DNA of 64,000 bases from Rhizobium chutanense (GTDB taxonomy: Bacteria; Pseudomonadota; Alphaproteobacteria; Rhizobiales; Rhizobiaceae): assembly GCF_002531935.1 (NCBI RefSeq), contig NZ_NWSV01000003.1, positions 1 through 64,000 on the forward strand, read 5' to 3'. This document shows positions 26,991 to 35,815 of the stretch, one piece after another; the stretch's first letter is position 1; the number at the start of each line of letters is the position of its first letter. The notes beneath the pieces are model-generated. The model searched no databases, was not told where the DNA came from, and saw only the letters and a program-made list of their open reading frames with translations. The translations under genes and the position numbers were made by a program.

Positions 26991-29363
26991 GTGAGCAGAA
27001 TACCGCGCGAGAGAATGAACCCTGCGGGCAAGCGTCCGGGCAAGATCGGCCGCGCCGGCAAGGATGCTCCCGCCGTCGAGCCGCTGAACATCGTGCACGG
27101 CGCCCTGCCCTCACGCGAGGTGATCCTGCGTTTCATCGCCGATCATCCGCAGAAAGCCTCCAAACGCGAACTCGCCAAGGCTTTCGGCCTGAAGGGCGAC
27201 AACCGCGTCGAGCTCAAGCACATGCTGCAGGAGCTCGAGCAGGAAGGCATGCTGCAGAAGAGCCGCAAGTCGCTGATCCGTCCCGGTGCGCTGCCGCCGG
27301 TCACCGTGCTCGATATCACCACGCGCGACAAGGACGGCGATCTGATCGGCCGGCCGGCGGAATGGCCGGAGGACCAGGGCGCGGCGCCGGCCGTCGCCAT
27401 CCGCCAGCAATCGCCCGCAGGCCGCCAGGGCAAGGGCAAGGCGCCCGTCGCCGGTCTCGGCGACCGAATCCTCGCAAAGATCTTCCCGGCCGTCGATCGC
27501 GGCGGTCCGGCCTATACGGCGCGGATCATCAAGGTGATCGACAAGCGCCGCGGCGCCTCGATGGGCGTTTTCCGCACCGCGCCCGGTGGCGGCGGCCGGC
27601 TGCTGCCGATCGAGCGGCGCGGCGAGGAGATGGTCATCGATCCCGACTTCACCGGCGGCGCTCAGGACGGCGACCTGGTCGAAGTCGAAATCGCCCGTCT
27701 CGGCCGCTTCGGCCTGCCGCGCGCCAAGGTGCTTTCCGTCGTCGGCTCCGTCGGCTCGGAAAAGGCGATCTCGATGATCGCCATCCATGCGCACGGCATC
27801 CCGCATGTCTTCCCTCCCGCCGTCATCGCCGAGGCGGAAGATGCAAAGCCGGCGACGATGTCGCATCGCGAGGATTGGCGCGACGTGCCGCTGATCACGA
27901 TCGACCCGGCCGACGCCAAGGACCATGACGACGCGGTGTACGCCGAACTCGACCCCTCGCCCGACAATCCCGGCGGCGTCGTCGTCACCGTCGCGATCGC
28001 CGACGTCTCCTGGTATGTGCGGCCCAAGTCGCCGCTCGACCGCGAGGCGCTGAAACGCGGCAACTCCGTCTATTTCCCGGATCGTGTCGTGCCGATGCTG
28101 CCGGAGCGCATCTCCAACGATCTCTGCTCGCTGAAGGAGGGCGTCGACCGCCCGGCGCTTGCCGTGCGCATGAGCTTTTCCGGCGAAGGCCGCAAGATCG
28201 GCCACACGTTTCATCGCATCATGATGAAGAGCGCCGCCAAGCTCTCCTACCAGCAGGCGCAGGCGGCGATCGACGGCAAGCCGGACGATCGGACCGGCCC
28301 GATGCTCGAGCCGATCCTGAAGCCGCTCTGGCATGCCTATGAGGTGATGAAGCGTGGACGCGACCGGCGCCAGCCGCTGGAACTCGACATGCCGGAGCGC
28401 AAGATCCAGCTGAAGCCCGACGGCACCGTCGACCGCGTCGTCGTGCCGCCGCGGCTCGATGCCCACAAGCTGATCGAAGAGATGATGATCCAGGCGAACG
28501 TCTCAGCCGCCGAGACGCTGGAAAAGAAACGCCAGCCGCTGATCTACCGCATCCATGACGGCCCGACGCTCGCCAAGCAGGAAATCCTGCGCGAGTTCCT
28601 GGCCACGCTCGGCATCCCGCTCGCCAAGGGCGGCAACATGCGCGCCAACAATTTCAACGGCATTCTGGCGAAGGCGGACGGCACGCCGCACCAGACCATG
28701 GTCAACGAGATGGTGCTGCGCTCGCAGAGCCAGGCGATCTATGGCCCTGAGAATATCGGCCATTTCGGCCTCAACCTGATGAAATACGCCCATTTCACCT
28801 CGCCGATCCGCCGCTACGCCGATCTCATCGTGCACCGCGCCCTCGTCGGCTCGCTCGGCTTCGGCGAAGGCGGCATCACCCCCGACGAAGAAGCCACGCT
28901 CGACGATATCGCCGCCGAGATCTCGACCTTCGAGCGCCGGGCGATGGCCGCCGAGCGCGAGACGGTCGACCGGCTGATCGCCCATCACCTTGCCGGCCGG
29001 GTCGGCGAAGAATTTGCCGGACGGGTCTCGGGTGTGACGAAATCCGGACTTTTTGTCGTCCTGCCGGACTATGGCGCCGATGGGTTCGTCCCGATATCGA
29101 CGCTCGGCACCGATTATTTCATCTATGACGAGGCGCATCAGGCGCTCTCGGGCGAACGGACAGGGCTTGGCTATCGCCTTGGCGACAACGTCACGGTGAA
29201 GCTTGCCGAGGCGATCCCGCTTGCCGGGGCGCTGCGTTTCGAGATGGTCAGCGAAGGGCGCAAGGTGCCGACGGCGGTGCGCTCGTTCCACAAAGCCGGC
29301 CGCCGCGACAAGGGTCAGATGCGCAAGAAACCGGGAACACGGCCGCCGCGTGGACGGCACTAG
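26991..29363 (+). CDS. rnr: Ribonuclease R
   Basis: RNase R is a processive 3'-5' exoribonuclease that degrades structured RNA. The 790-residue protein has an N-terminal winged helix (VILRFIADHPQKASKRELAK), cold-shock domains (about 140-260), the RNB catalytic domain with the Asp cluster TIDPADAKDHDDAVYAE, and GLNLMKYAHFTSPIRRYADL. A C-terminal S1 domain follows (about 675-765) with a basic tail. The start is a GTG 2 bases after the topA stop with AAAGG upstream; an ATG 24 bases later is an alternative. Confidence 0.94.
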   Translation: MSRIPRERMNPAGKRPGKIGRAGKDAPAVEPLNIVHGALPSREVILRFIADHPQKASKRELAKAFGLKGDNRVELKHMLQELEQEGMLQKSRKSLIRPGALPPVTVLDITTRDKDGDLIGRPAEWPEDQGAAPAVAIRQQSPAGRQGKGKAPVAGLGDRILAKIFPAVDRGGPAYTARIIKVIDKRRGASMGVFRTAPGGGGRLLPIERRGEEMVIDPDFTGGAQDGDLVEVEIARLGRFGLPRAKVLSVVGSVGSEKAISMIAIHAHGIPHVFPPAVIAEAEDAKPATMSHREDWRDVPLITIDPADAKDHDDAVYAELDPSPDNPGGVVVTVAIADVSWYVRPKSPLDREALKRGNSVYFPDRVVPMLPERISNDLCSLKEGVDRPALAVRMSFSGEGRKIGHTFHRIMMKSAAKLSYQQAQAAIDGKPDDRTGPMLEPILKPLWHAYEVMKRGRDRRQPLELDMPERKIQLKPDGTVDRVVVPPRLDAHKLIEEMMIQANVSAAETLEKKRQPLIYRIHDGPTLAKQEILREFLATLGIPLAKGGNMRANNFNGILAKADGTPHQTMVNEMVLRSQSQAIYGPENIGHFGLNLMKYAHFTSPIRRYADLIVHRALVGSLGFGEGGITPDEEATLDDIAAEISTFERRAMAAERETVDRLIAHHLAGRVGEEFAGRVSGVTKSGLFVVLPDYGADGFVPISTLGTDYFIYDEAHQALSGERTGLGYRLGDNVTVKLAEAIPLAGALRFEMVSEGRKVPTAVRSFHKAGRRDKGQMRKKPGTRPPRGRH

Positions 29364-29374
29364 AGGAAATCGCA

Positions 29375-29827
29375 ATGCCCACACCGACCGATCCGGCAGT
29401 CCGCTACGGGGATTCGTCCGAGGTCGAGCGCCCGGTCGGGCGCTCCATCATGCGCGGACTGATGAACCGCTGCCCGGCCTGCGGCAATGGCAAGCTCTTT
29501 CGCGCCTTCCTGAAGCCGGTCGATCATTGCGCCGCCTGCGGCGAGGCGATGCATCACCAACGCGCCGACGACCTGCCGCCCTATATCGTCATCCTCGTTC
29601 TCGGCCACGTCGTGGTCGGCGGCTATATGCTGACCGACCTGACCTTCGTGCTGCCGGTCTGGGTGCATCTTGCCATCTGGGCGCCGATCACCGTCATCAC
29701 GGCGCTTGCCTCGATCCAGCCGATCAAGGGCGGGGTCATCGGCCTGCAATGGGCGTTGCGCATGCACGGTTTCGGTGGAGGGAGCGACGATCCCGACGAT
29801 TATGACATCCCCGGCCGGCCGGACTAG
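29375..29827 (+). CDS. DUF983 family zinc-ribbon membrane protein
   Basis: The 150-residue protein has two CxxC pairs (RCPACGNGKLF and HCAACGEAM), forming a likely zinc ribbon. Two membrane helices follow (about residues 68-88 and 93-115) with the motif SIQPIKGGVIGLQW. This is the layout of DUF983 proteins, whose role is unknown. It starts 12 bases after rnr, so it probably belongs to the topA-rnr unit. Confidence 0.85.
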   Translation: MPTPTDPAVRYGDSSEVERPVGRSIMRGLMNRCPACGNGKLFRAFLKPVDHCAACGEAMHHQRADDLPPYIVILVLGHVVVGGYMLTDLTFVLPVWVHLAIWAPITVITALASIQPIKGGVIGLQWALRMHGFGGGSDDPDDYDIPGRPD

Positions 29828-30104
29828 GCGGGACTGGGCCGCAATCGCTTCAGCGCCTTCACCTTCCAGACATATTTGACGTGTAGTGGCAGCGCTCCAC
29901 CGATCACCGCCCCGGGCAGCCGACGATCCTCAACGACTTGACATGGTAAGCTTTTCTTGTCTGAACAGGCTTTACATTCCGCAGGTGGTCACTCACATCG
30001 GAAATACTGCGAAACGCCGCCCGTCACCTGGATTTGGCACGCCTGTGTCTTTCTGTGTGAGGTGACCGGCCGATTCGCTCGCGTAGCTTTCTAAGGATGG
30101 ATAA

Positions 30105-31289
30105 ATGTCTCAGCCGAGAAACGGCACACCGGGCGATGTCGAGGAAATCCATTGGCCTTCTCTGGTGGCAGCCATCTCGTCGATCTCAGCCGTCGGCATA
30201 GCAATCGGCCTCGGGCTGCCCCTTCTCAGCATCATCCTCGAAAAACGCGGCATCTCGTCCACCCTGATCGGGCTCAACACGGCGATGGCCGGGGTCGCGG
30301 CGATGGCTGCCGCGCCCATCACCACCAAGCTCGCCCATAAATACGGCGTTGCCCCGACAATGCTCTGGGCCGTGCTGATTTCGGCGCTGAGTGCCCTCGG
30401 TTTCTATTATGCCGAGGATTTCTGGATGTGGTTTCCGCTGCGTTTCGCCTTCCATGGCGCGACGACGACGCTGTTCATCCTCTCCGAATTCTGGATCAAC
30501 GCCGCTTCGCCGCCTTCCAAACGCGGCTTCGTGCTCGGCATCTATGCGACCGTGCTGTCGCTCGGCTTTGCGGCCGGGCCGCTGCTGTTTTCGATCCTCG
30601 GCAGCGACGGCATCTTCCCCTTCCTGATCGGCGCCGGCGCCATCCTGCTTGCCGCCATTCCGATCTTCATCGCCCGCGACGAAAGCCCGATACTCGAGGA
30701 AAAACCGGAGCTGCATTTCATGCGCTACGTCTTCCTGGTGCCGACGGCGACGGCGGCTGTCTTCATCTTCGGCGCGGTCGAAGCGGGCGGCCTTTCGCTT
30801 TTCCCGGTCTTTGCGGTGCGCGCCCATTTCACCGAATCGCAGGCAGCCCTTCTGCTCACCATGATGGGCGTCGGCAACGTCATCTTTCAGATCCCGCTCG
30901 GCCTGCTTTCCGACCGCATCTCCGACAAGCGGCCGCTTCTGGCCGGCATGGCGCTGATGGGGTTCGTCGGCTCGATGATGCTGCCCTTGCTGCTCGACAA
31001 CTGGCTGCTGATGGCCGGGCTTCTGCTTTTCTGGGGCGGTTGCGTCTCCGGCCTCTATACGGTCGGCCTCAGCCATCTCGGCTCGCGGCTGACGGGCTCC
31101 GACCTTGCCGCCGCCAATGCCGCCTTCGTCTTCTGTTATGCGATGGGAACCGTGGCCGGGCCGCAGGCGATCGGCGCGGCGATCGATGTCGCTGGAAATA
31201 ACGGGTTTGCCTGGGCAATTGCCGCCTTCTTCGGCCTTTACGCCCTACTTTCCGGCATCAGACTGATGTTCATTCGAAAACGGACTTGA
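30105..31289 (+). CDS. MFS family transporter
   Basis: The 394-residue inner-membrane protein has about 12 hydrophobic segments. The first cytoplasmic-loop region reads [20 protein letters not shown], and the N-half has [12 protein letters not shown] and [20 protein letters not shown]. The C-half has [14 protein letters not shown], the repeated MFS loop motif. The substrate cannot be predicted. AAGGATGG lies upstream of the ATG. A possible -35 (CTTGACA near 29938) stands far upstream without a good -10. Confidence 0.85.
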   Translation: MSQPRNGTPGDVEEIHWPSLVAAISSISAVGIAIGLGLPLLSIILEKRGISSTLIGLNTAMAGVAAMAAAPITTKLAHKYGVAPTMLWAVLISALSALGFYYAEDFWMWFPLRFAFHGATTTLFILSEFWINAASPPSKRGFVLGIYATVLSLGFAAGPLLFSILGSDGIFPFLIGAGAILLAAIPIFIARDESPILEEKPELHFMRYVFLVPTATAAVFIFGAVEAGGLSLFPVFAVRAHFTESQAALLLTMMGVGNVIFQIPLGLLSDRISDKRPLLAGMALMGFVGSMMLPLLLDNWLLMAGLLLFWGGCVSGLYTVGLSHLGSRLTGSDLAAANAAFVFCYAMGTVAGPQAIGAAIDVAGNNGFAWAIAAFFGLYALLSGIRLMFIRKRT

Positions 31290-31381
31290 CTTTTCGGGCA
31301 AGATTCGTAGTTTCGCGCCAGAATTTGCCGTGGAGCCCATCCGGCTTCCACGGCTTTCATTTTCTTAAAGGCAGGACGACT

Positions 31382-31549
31382 ATGGCCAAGGCTACAACAA
31401 TCAAGATCAAGCTGCTGTCGACAGCCGACACCGGTTTCTTCTACGTCACGACGAAGAACAGCCGTACGATGACGGACAAGATGACGAAGACGAAGTACGA
31501 CCCGATTGCAAAGAAGCATGTCGAGTTCAAGGAAACCAAGATCAAGTAA
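31382..31549 (+). CDS. rpmG: 50S ribosomal protein L33
   Basis: L33 is a small protein of the large ribosomal subunit near the E site. The 55-residue frame begins [20 protein letters not shown] and ends [11 protein letters not shown], the standard proteobacterial form without the zinc cysteines. An upstream in-frame ATG would add 32 unrelated residues. GGCAGGACG precedes the chosen start. A terminator lies 21 bases after the stop. Confidence 0.97.
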   Translation: MAKATTIKIKLLSTADTGFFYVTTKNSRTMTDKMTKTKYDPIAKKHVEFKETKIK

Positions 31550-31570
31550 TCACTTGATCTCTGGGCTGTT

Positions 31571-31603
31571 AAAAAGCGCGCGCCTTCGGGTTGCGCGTTT
31601 TTT
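31571..31603 (+). terminator. Rho-independent terminator of rpmG
   Basis: An A5 run and a GC-rich stem (CGCGC-GCC / GGT-GCGCG with a TTCG loop) are followed by TTTTTT. It lies just downstream of rpmG. Confidence 0.85.
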
Positions 31604-31639
31604 GTTGGCCGAATTGATCCTCACCGGAAGATGATAGCG

Positions 31640-31838
31640 CAAACAGAAAAACGCCGCCCTTCCATCTTCGGGAAGTGGCGGCGTTTTCGTGTAAGGGGGT
31701 CGACCAGCATGCAAAACGGCACGAGGAACCGCTATAATTTGCGTACCAGCCGACCGACCCCACGACCCAGGAGATGCGGCGGACCTGAGCATCATGGGGT
31801 ATCGACAACTCCTCAACGGGAGCGCTTCTCTTATGAGC
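31640..31838 (-). ncRNA. Candidate small RNA, terminator-bounded
   Basis: On the minus strand the region ends in a strong hairpin (arms AAAACGCCGCC and GGCGGCGTTTT with an inner CTTCC/GGAAG) followed by TTTTTCTGTTT. A plausible promoter lies upstream: TTGATT, 17 bases, AAATTA (near 31870-31842). Between them lie GC-rich foldable segments, including an unpaired-looking ATCTCCTGGGTC with anti-Shine-Dalgarno character. Minus-strand frames crossing it look unlike proteins. I do not recognise a known family. Confidence 0.35.
31648..31687. terminator. Strong hairpin, bidirectional terminator-like
   Basis: AAAACGCCGCC-CTTCC pairs with GGAAG-T-GGCGGCGTTTT around an ATCTTCG loop. T-rich flanks occur on both sides. 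It can end the minus-strand small-RNA candidate and back up the rpmG terminator. Confidence 0.7.
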
Positions 31839-32296
31839 CGATAATTTGCGCAAAAATGAAAGAAAATCAACAAATTCTTAATGGTGAAATTTCTTAGCTT
31901 GATTCTATGGTTAAAAGTCCGATTTTGGGACATACAAAGATTTGTCGGCTCTGCTTGGCGCCGAAGCCTAACGCCGGATCGCGCCAAGAAAATCGACAAT
32001 ATAACCTAATAACTTACGCCTCCCCTCCCCCTACGTGAGGTGACGTCGCCGCACTCTATTTGCGCCTGCAGGCGACGGGCATTTTTTATAGTCCCCATTT
32101 CATCCGGAGCCAGAGCCTCGACGCCGTCAAGACTGTCGCGCAGCGACGGATCCGCAACAACGCCGAAAGTCCATTTTTGGGCTATAGAGTTCTAAAATTT
32201 TCACCTCGCATCGCGTAGGCGAAATTAAAAATCGGTAACACTTCGCTTACCGCGGTGGATAACTCGCAAATGGCGACCATGACGGCAAATGATTCG

Positions 32297-33670
32297 TCAG
32301 GCGGCTGCGGCAACCACGCGGTTGCGGCCGGTATTCTTGGCCTCGTAAAGGGCGAGATCCGCCTGCTTCATCAGCTGGTCCGGCGTCAGCACTGCTGCAA
32401 TCCGCGAAGCGATGCCGAAGGACGCGGTGACGTTCAGCGCCTCACCGGCACGTTTCAGCATGAAGGGCGTGCTTTCCACGGCCGCGCGCAGGCGCTCGGC
32501 GACAGTGGCGGCGATCTCCGGCGAGGTGTCGGGCATCACGACCACGAATTCCTCCCCGCCATAGCGGCAGGCGAGGTCGGCGCCACGAATGGTCGAACGG
32601 ACGCGGTTTGCAAATTCCCGCAGCACTTCGTCGCCGCCATCATGGCCAAAGGTGTCGTTCACCTGCTTGAAGCGGTCGATATCGGTGATCAGCACCGAAA
32701 GCGGCCGGCCCCGCGCCATCGAACGGTTGAACAGCACGTTCAGGTGATTGTCGAGATAGCGCCGGTTATAGAGGCCGGTCAGCGGATCGGTGACGGCAAG
32801 CTCGATCGTCTGCTTGACGCTGGCGCGCAGGCGGTCGTTATAGCGCTTGCGGCGGATCTGCGTCAGGCTGCGGGCAACCAGTTCGTTGGGATCGACCGGG
32901 CGGATGATGTAATCGTTGACGCCGAGATCGAGCGCGCGCACGACCATCTCATCGGCGCCCTGCTCGGTGATGATCAGGATCGGCAGGAAGCGCGTGCGCT
33001 CCAGCGAGCGCAGCTGCGAGCAGAGGCGAAGCGGATCGTAATCGTCGAAATTGGCGTTGACGATGACGAGATCGAACGCGCTTTCGGCCGCCTCGAACAG
33101 GGCGGCCTGCGGATCGGAGAGCGCCAGCACGTCGGCGACCGGCTTCAGCGCCTTGATGAGACGCTCCTGCGAATTGGCGCGGCCGTCGACGAGCAGCACC
33201 TGAGCGGTCTCGTCGGCGCGGCCCTCGCCTGAGCGCGCGAGGTCGTCGATGCCCATCGTATGGGCGGTGTCGGCGCGGATGCGCAGCTCATCGCTCAACG
33301 TCTTCAACCGCAGCAGGCTCTTCACCCGCGAGATCAGCTGCAGATCGTTGACCGGCTTGGTGAGGAAATCGTCGGCGCCGGCCTTCAGACCGCGCACGCG
33401 ATCGGCCGGCTGGTCGAGCGCCGTGACCATGACGACCGGAATATGGGCGGTCTTCTGGCTGGCCTTCAGCCGTTCGCAGACCTCGAAACCGTCAATACCA
33501 GGCATCATGATGTCGAGCAGGATGAGATCGACCTGGTTGCGCTCGCAGATCGCCAGCGCCGTGTAGCCGTCGGCTGCGGTCATCACGTCGAAATATTCCG
33601 CAAGCAGCCGCGCTTCGAGCAGCTTCACATTGGCCGGAATATCGTCAACCACCAGTATTCGCGCAGTCAT
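32297..33670 (-). CDS. pleD: Response regulator / diguanylate cyclase PleD
   Basis: PleD makes c-di-GMP when phosphorylated and drives cell-pole development. The 457 residues comprise REC1 (phospho-Asp in LILLDIMMPG, near residue 53), a REC2 adaptor (about 155-270), and a C-terminal GGDEF domain with RYGGEEFVVV. The inhibitory I-site RGAD stands five residues before GGEEF. It lies 18 bases downstream of divK on the same strand, the order known from Caulobacter and rhizobia. Confidence 0.96.
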   Translation of the reverse strand: MTARILVVDDIPANVKLLEARLLAEYFDVMTAADGYTALAICERNQVDLILLDIMMPGIDGFEVCERLKASQKTAHIPVVMVTALDQPADRVRGLKAGADDFLTKPVNDLQLISRVKSLLRLKTLSDELRIRADTAHTMGIDDLARSGEGRADETAQVLLVDGRANSQERLIKALKPVADVLALSDPQAALFEAAESAFDLVIVNANFDDYDPLRLCSQLRSLERTRFLPILIITEQGADEMVVRALDLGVNDYIIRPVDPNELVARSLTQIRRKRYNDRLRASVKQTIELAVTDPLTGLYNRRYLDNHLNVLFNRSMARGRPLSVLITDIDRFKQVNDTFGHDGGDEVLREFANRVRSTIRGADLACRYGGEEFVVVMPDTSPEIAATVAERLRAAVESTPFMLKRAGEALNVTASFGIASRIAAVLTPDQLMKQADLALYEAKNTGRNRVVAAAA

Positions 33671-33688
33671 AATTGTCTTTCCGATGCG

Positions 33689-34060
33689 TCAGGCATCGCC
33701 CAGATAGGTCTTGATCGTCTCAATGAATTTCGGAACCGAGATCGGCTTGGAAACATAGGCCTCGCAGCCGCCCTGGCGGATCCGCTCCTCGTCGCCCTTC
33801 ATCGCGAAAGCCGTGACGGCGATGACGGGAATGACGTGCAGCTCGTCGTCTTCCTTCAGCCACTTGGTGACTTCGAGGCCGGAGACCTCGGGAAGCTGAA
33901 TATCCATCAGGATGAGGTCGGGGCGATGCTTGCGCGCCAGATCGAGCGCCTCCATGCCGTTTCTGGTCTGGATCGTCGTATAGCCGGACGCCTCGATGAG
34001 GTCGCGAAAGAGCTTCATGTTGAGCTCGTTATCTTCTACAATCATCACCTGTTTGGGCAT
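33689..34060 (-). CDS. divK: Cell-cycle response regulator DivK
   Basis: DivK is a single-domain receiver that, when phosphorylated, controls the CckA-CtrA pathway through the PleC/DivJ kinases. The 123-residue protein shows the acidic pair VEDNE, phospho-Asp in [13 protein letters not shown], the Thr/Ser switch (AVTAFAM) and Lys in [11 protein letters not shown]. It is the first gene of the divK-pleD pair. Confidence 0.96.
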   Translation of the reverse strand: MPKQVMIVEDNELNMKLFRDLIEASGYTTIQTRNGMEALDLARKHRPDLILMDIQLPEVSGLEVTKWLKEDDELHVIPVIAVTAFAMKGDEERIRQGGCEAYVSKPISVPKFIETIKTYLGDA

Positions 34061-34192
34061 GACAAGCTGTCCCTACGTCCGTTCGCGCAGCGGTTCGTCC
34101 CATGAGGAAGGCACATGCGGACAAAAGCTGCGTGAAACCGATAGCGCACGCTAGCGGTATTTGGTTGAAGAAAAGGTAACTTACCCCTCGAA

Positions 34193-34501
34193 ATGCAAAG
34201 CAACTTCAAGACTTCGAAACAACAGGCCGCCGACCCGCACGCAACCGCGATCGCCGTGCTCGGCTGGCTTGCCGACGATCCCGACATGTTCGGCCGCTTC
34301 CTGGCGCTCACCGGTGTCGCACCCGGCCAGGTGCGTAGCGCCGTCAACGATCCAGGCTTCCTCGCCGGCATGATGGATTTCCTGATGAACCACGAACCGA
34401 CGGCGATGGCTTTCTGCGCGGCGAGCGGCATAAGCCCGGAGACGGTGACCGCCGCCTGGCGGCATTTCTCCTCGCCCGGCCTCGATTCCGGGGAATACTG
34501 A
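34193..34501 (+). CDS. DUF3572 family protein
   Basis: A 102-residue, helical cytoplasmic protein with AVLGWLADDPDMFGRFLALTG and FLMNHEPTAMAFCAASG, the pattern of DUF3572, an alphaproteobacterial family often located beside divK. It is divergent from divK. Its stop is directly followed by the next gene's GTG start. The function is unknown. Confidence 0.8.
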   Translation: MQSNFKTSKQQAADPHATAIAVLGWLADDPDMFGRFLALTGVAPGQVRSAVNDPGFLAGMMDFLMNHEPTAMAFCAASGISPETVTAAWRHFSSPGLDSGEY

Positions 34502-34503
34502 CA

Positions 34504-35178
34504 GTGAGCGGCGGGGAATTTGATATTTCGCATATCCGCCTCGGCCAACGGCCGCTGATCGTCTGCGACGTCGACGACGTCGTGCTGCAGTTCATCGGTC
34601 CCTTCCAGCTTTTCCTTGAGAGCCAGGGGCACGCGTTTCTGCCGCGCTCCTTCAAGCTTCACGGCAACATCGTCTCGCAGGCGGATGGTACGGAGATCGG
34701 GGACCGGCAGGTCAGCCGGCTGATCGAGGAATTCTTCGCAGCGCAGGAGCTGTGGCAGACCCCGCTCGACCATGTCGTCGACACTCTCGACCGGCTTTCG
34801 CAAGAGGCCGACGTGCTGTTCCTGACGGCCATGCAGCCGCGCTTCCAGGAGCAGCGCCGCCGCCTGCTCGACAGGATCGGCCTGCTCTTTCCGCTGCTTG
34901 CCACCGAAGAGCCCAAGGGGCCGATCGTTCACGCCCTGCATGCCAGCCGCTCCCTTCCCGTTGTCTTCATCGACGATATGGCGCGCAATCTGCATTCCGT
35001 CAGGGATCACGTCGCCGATTGCCTGCTCATTCACCTGATGCCGAACTCGCCCGTCCATCGTTTCGCACCGGCGGCCGACGACGACATCACCCGCGCCGCC
35101 GACTGGGCGCATGCGGCCGAGCTCATCCAGGCGCATTTTCTGTCCGGCACGGTCAGTCGTGCAGTTCCAGCCGCATGA
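34504..35178 (+). CDS. HAD-like hydrolase-related protein
   Basis: The 224-residue protein begins with a GTG start 2 bases after the DUF3572 stop. Its LIVCDVDDVVL matches HAD motif I (DxD). A Thr in LFLTAMQPR fits motif II, a Lys in EEPKGPIV fits motif III, and VVFIDDMARNL fits the acidic motif IV. It is probably a phosphatase-type HAD protein of unknown substrate. It ends overlapping by 26 bases with the convergent acetyltransferase gene. Confidence 0.7.
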   Translation: MSGGEFDISHIRLGQRPLIVCDVDDVVLQFIGPFQLFLESQGHAFLPRSFKLHGNIVSQADGTEIGDRQVSRLIEEFFAAQELWQTPLDHVVDTLDRLSQEADVLFLTAMQPRFQEQRRRLLDRIGLLFPLLATEEPKGPIVHALHASRSLPVVFIDDMARNLHSVRDHVADCLLIHLMPNSPVHRFAPAADDDITRAADWAHAAELIQAHFLSGTVSRAVPAA

Positions 35179-35740
35179 GCGGACGGCCATCCTTGCGCCG
35201 CGCCACCGTCTCGAAACCGGCTGCATCGAAGATCGCCGTCGAGCCGATGCAGAGCGTCACGGATTTCGACTGTTTCACATGATCGATCGGACAGGCTTCG
35301 AGCCGCCGCGCGCCCTGGCCCCGCGCATGATCGATCGCCGCGGCGAGCAGGCGATGGCTCATTCCCTTGCCGCGCAGTCCGGGCAGCAGGAAGAAGCAGC
35401 TGACGGCCCAGATGGAAGGATCATGCGCATCGCCCTCCTCCAGCGGCCGCGACACGGTGCGCGGCGAATTGAATTGCGGTACGTCGTGACGCGGCCCGAC
35501 CTGCACCCAGGCGATCGGCGCGTCGCCGGCATAACAGAGAATGCCCGGCGGCGGGCCTGCCTTGATCCGATCCCGCATATGCGCCTTGCGCTCGTCGGCC
35601 GCCATCTTGGTCCTTATCGCATGCGGCAGGCGCAGCGCCACACACCAGCAATTATAGAAAGCCCCCTGCGGGCCGAACAGGGTTTCGAAGTCGCTCCAGC
35701 GTTCTGCCGTCACCGGCTCGAAACGAAGATCGTTATCCAA
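35153..35740 (-). CDS. GNAT family N-acetyltransferase
   Basis: The 195-residue protein has the GNAT fold. The acetyl-CoA loop is in CFFLLPGLRGKGMSHRLLAAAI (R-G-x-G-x-S form), preceded by the strand GILCYAGDAPIAWVQVG. The C-terminus has the AAGFETVARRKDGRPLMRLEL pattern. I prefer the TTG start at 35740, because GGGAG lies 7 bases upstream and it keeps the gene clear of the dinB promoter. An upstream TTG at 35773 is the alternative. Confidence 0.78.
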   Translation of the reverse strand: MDNDLRFEPVTAERWSDFETLFGPQGAFYNCWCVALRLPHAIRTKMAADERKAHMRDRIKAGPPPGILCYAGDAPIAWVQVGPRHDVPQFNSPRTVSRPLEEGDAHDPSIWAVSCFFLLPGLRGKGMSHRLLAAAIDHARGQGARRLEACPIDHVKQSKSVTLCIGSTAIFDAAGFETVARRKDGRPLMRLELHD

Positions 35741-35760
35741 GGCAAAGCTCCCGCCCTCTC

Positions 35761-35789
35761 TTGAGACTCGCAAGCTTAAGGCGTAATGT
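35761..35789 (+). promoter_or_regulatory. dinB promoter
   Basis: TTGAGA (35761-35766) and TAATGT (35784-35789) stand exactly 17 bases apart. The predicted start of transcription is near 35796, inside the LexA box. Confidence 0.6.
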
Positions 35790-35795
35790 CCCGGC

Positions 35796-35810
35796 GTTCA
35801 ATCTTTGTTC
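35796..35810 (+). promoter_or_regulatory. LexA-binding site (SOS box) of dinB
   Basis: GTTC-AATCTTT-GTTC reads GAAC-N7-GAAC on the other strand, the exact rhizobial LexA consensus. It overlaps the predicted transcription start and ends 5 bases before the dinB ATG at 35816. Confidence 0.8.
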
Positions 35811-35815
35811 TCACG

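Larger units (their letters stand above)
31604..32296. other. Intergenic stretch holding a small-RNA candidate
   Basis: About 690 bases between rpmG and pleD hold no convincing protein gene. The part from 31640 to about 31840 holds the minus-strand small-RNA candidate described separately. The rest is relatively AT-rich (31850-31930, 32160-32260) with a CTCCCCTCCCC tract near 32020. No promoter there is clear. Confidence 0.5.

Noticed and set aside
31550-31999. A 149-codon minus-strand frame
   Set aside because: Its composition is not protein-like and it runs through two terminator hairpins. A small RNA is a better explanation.
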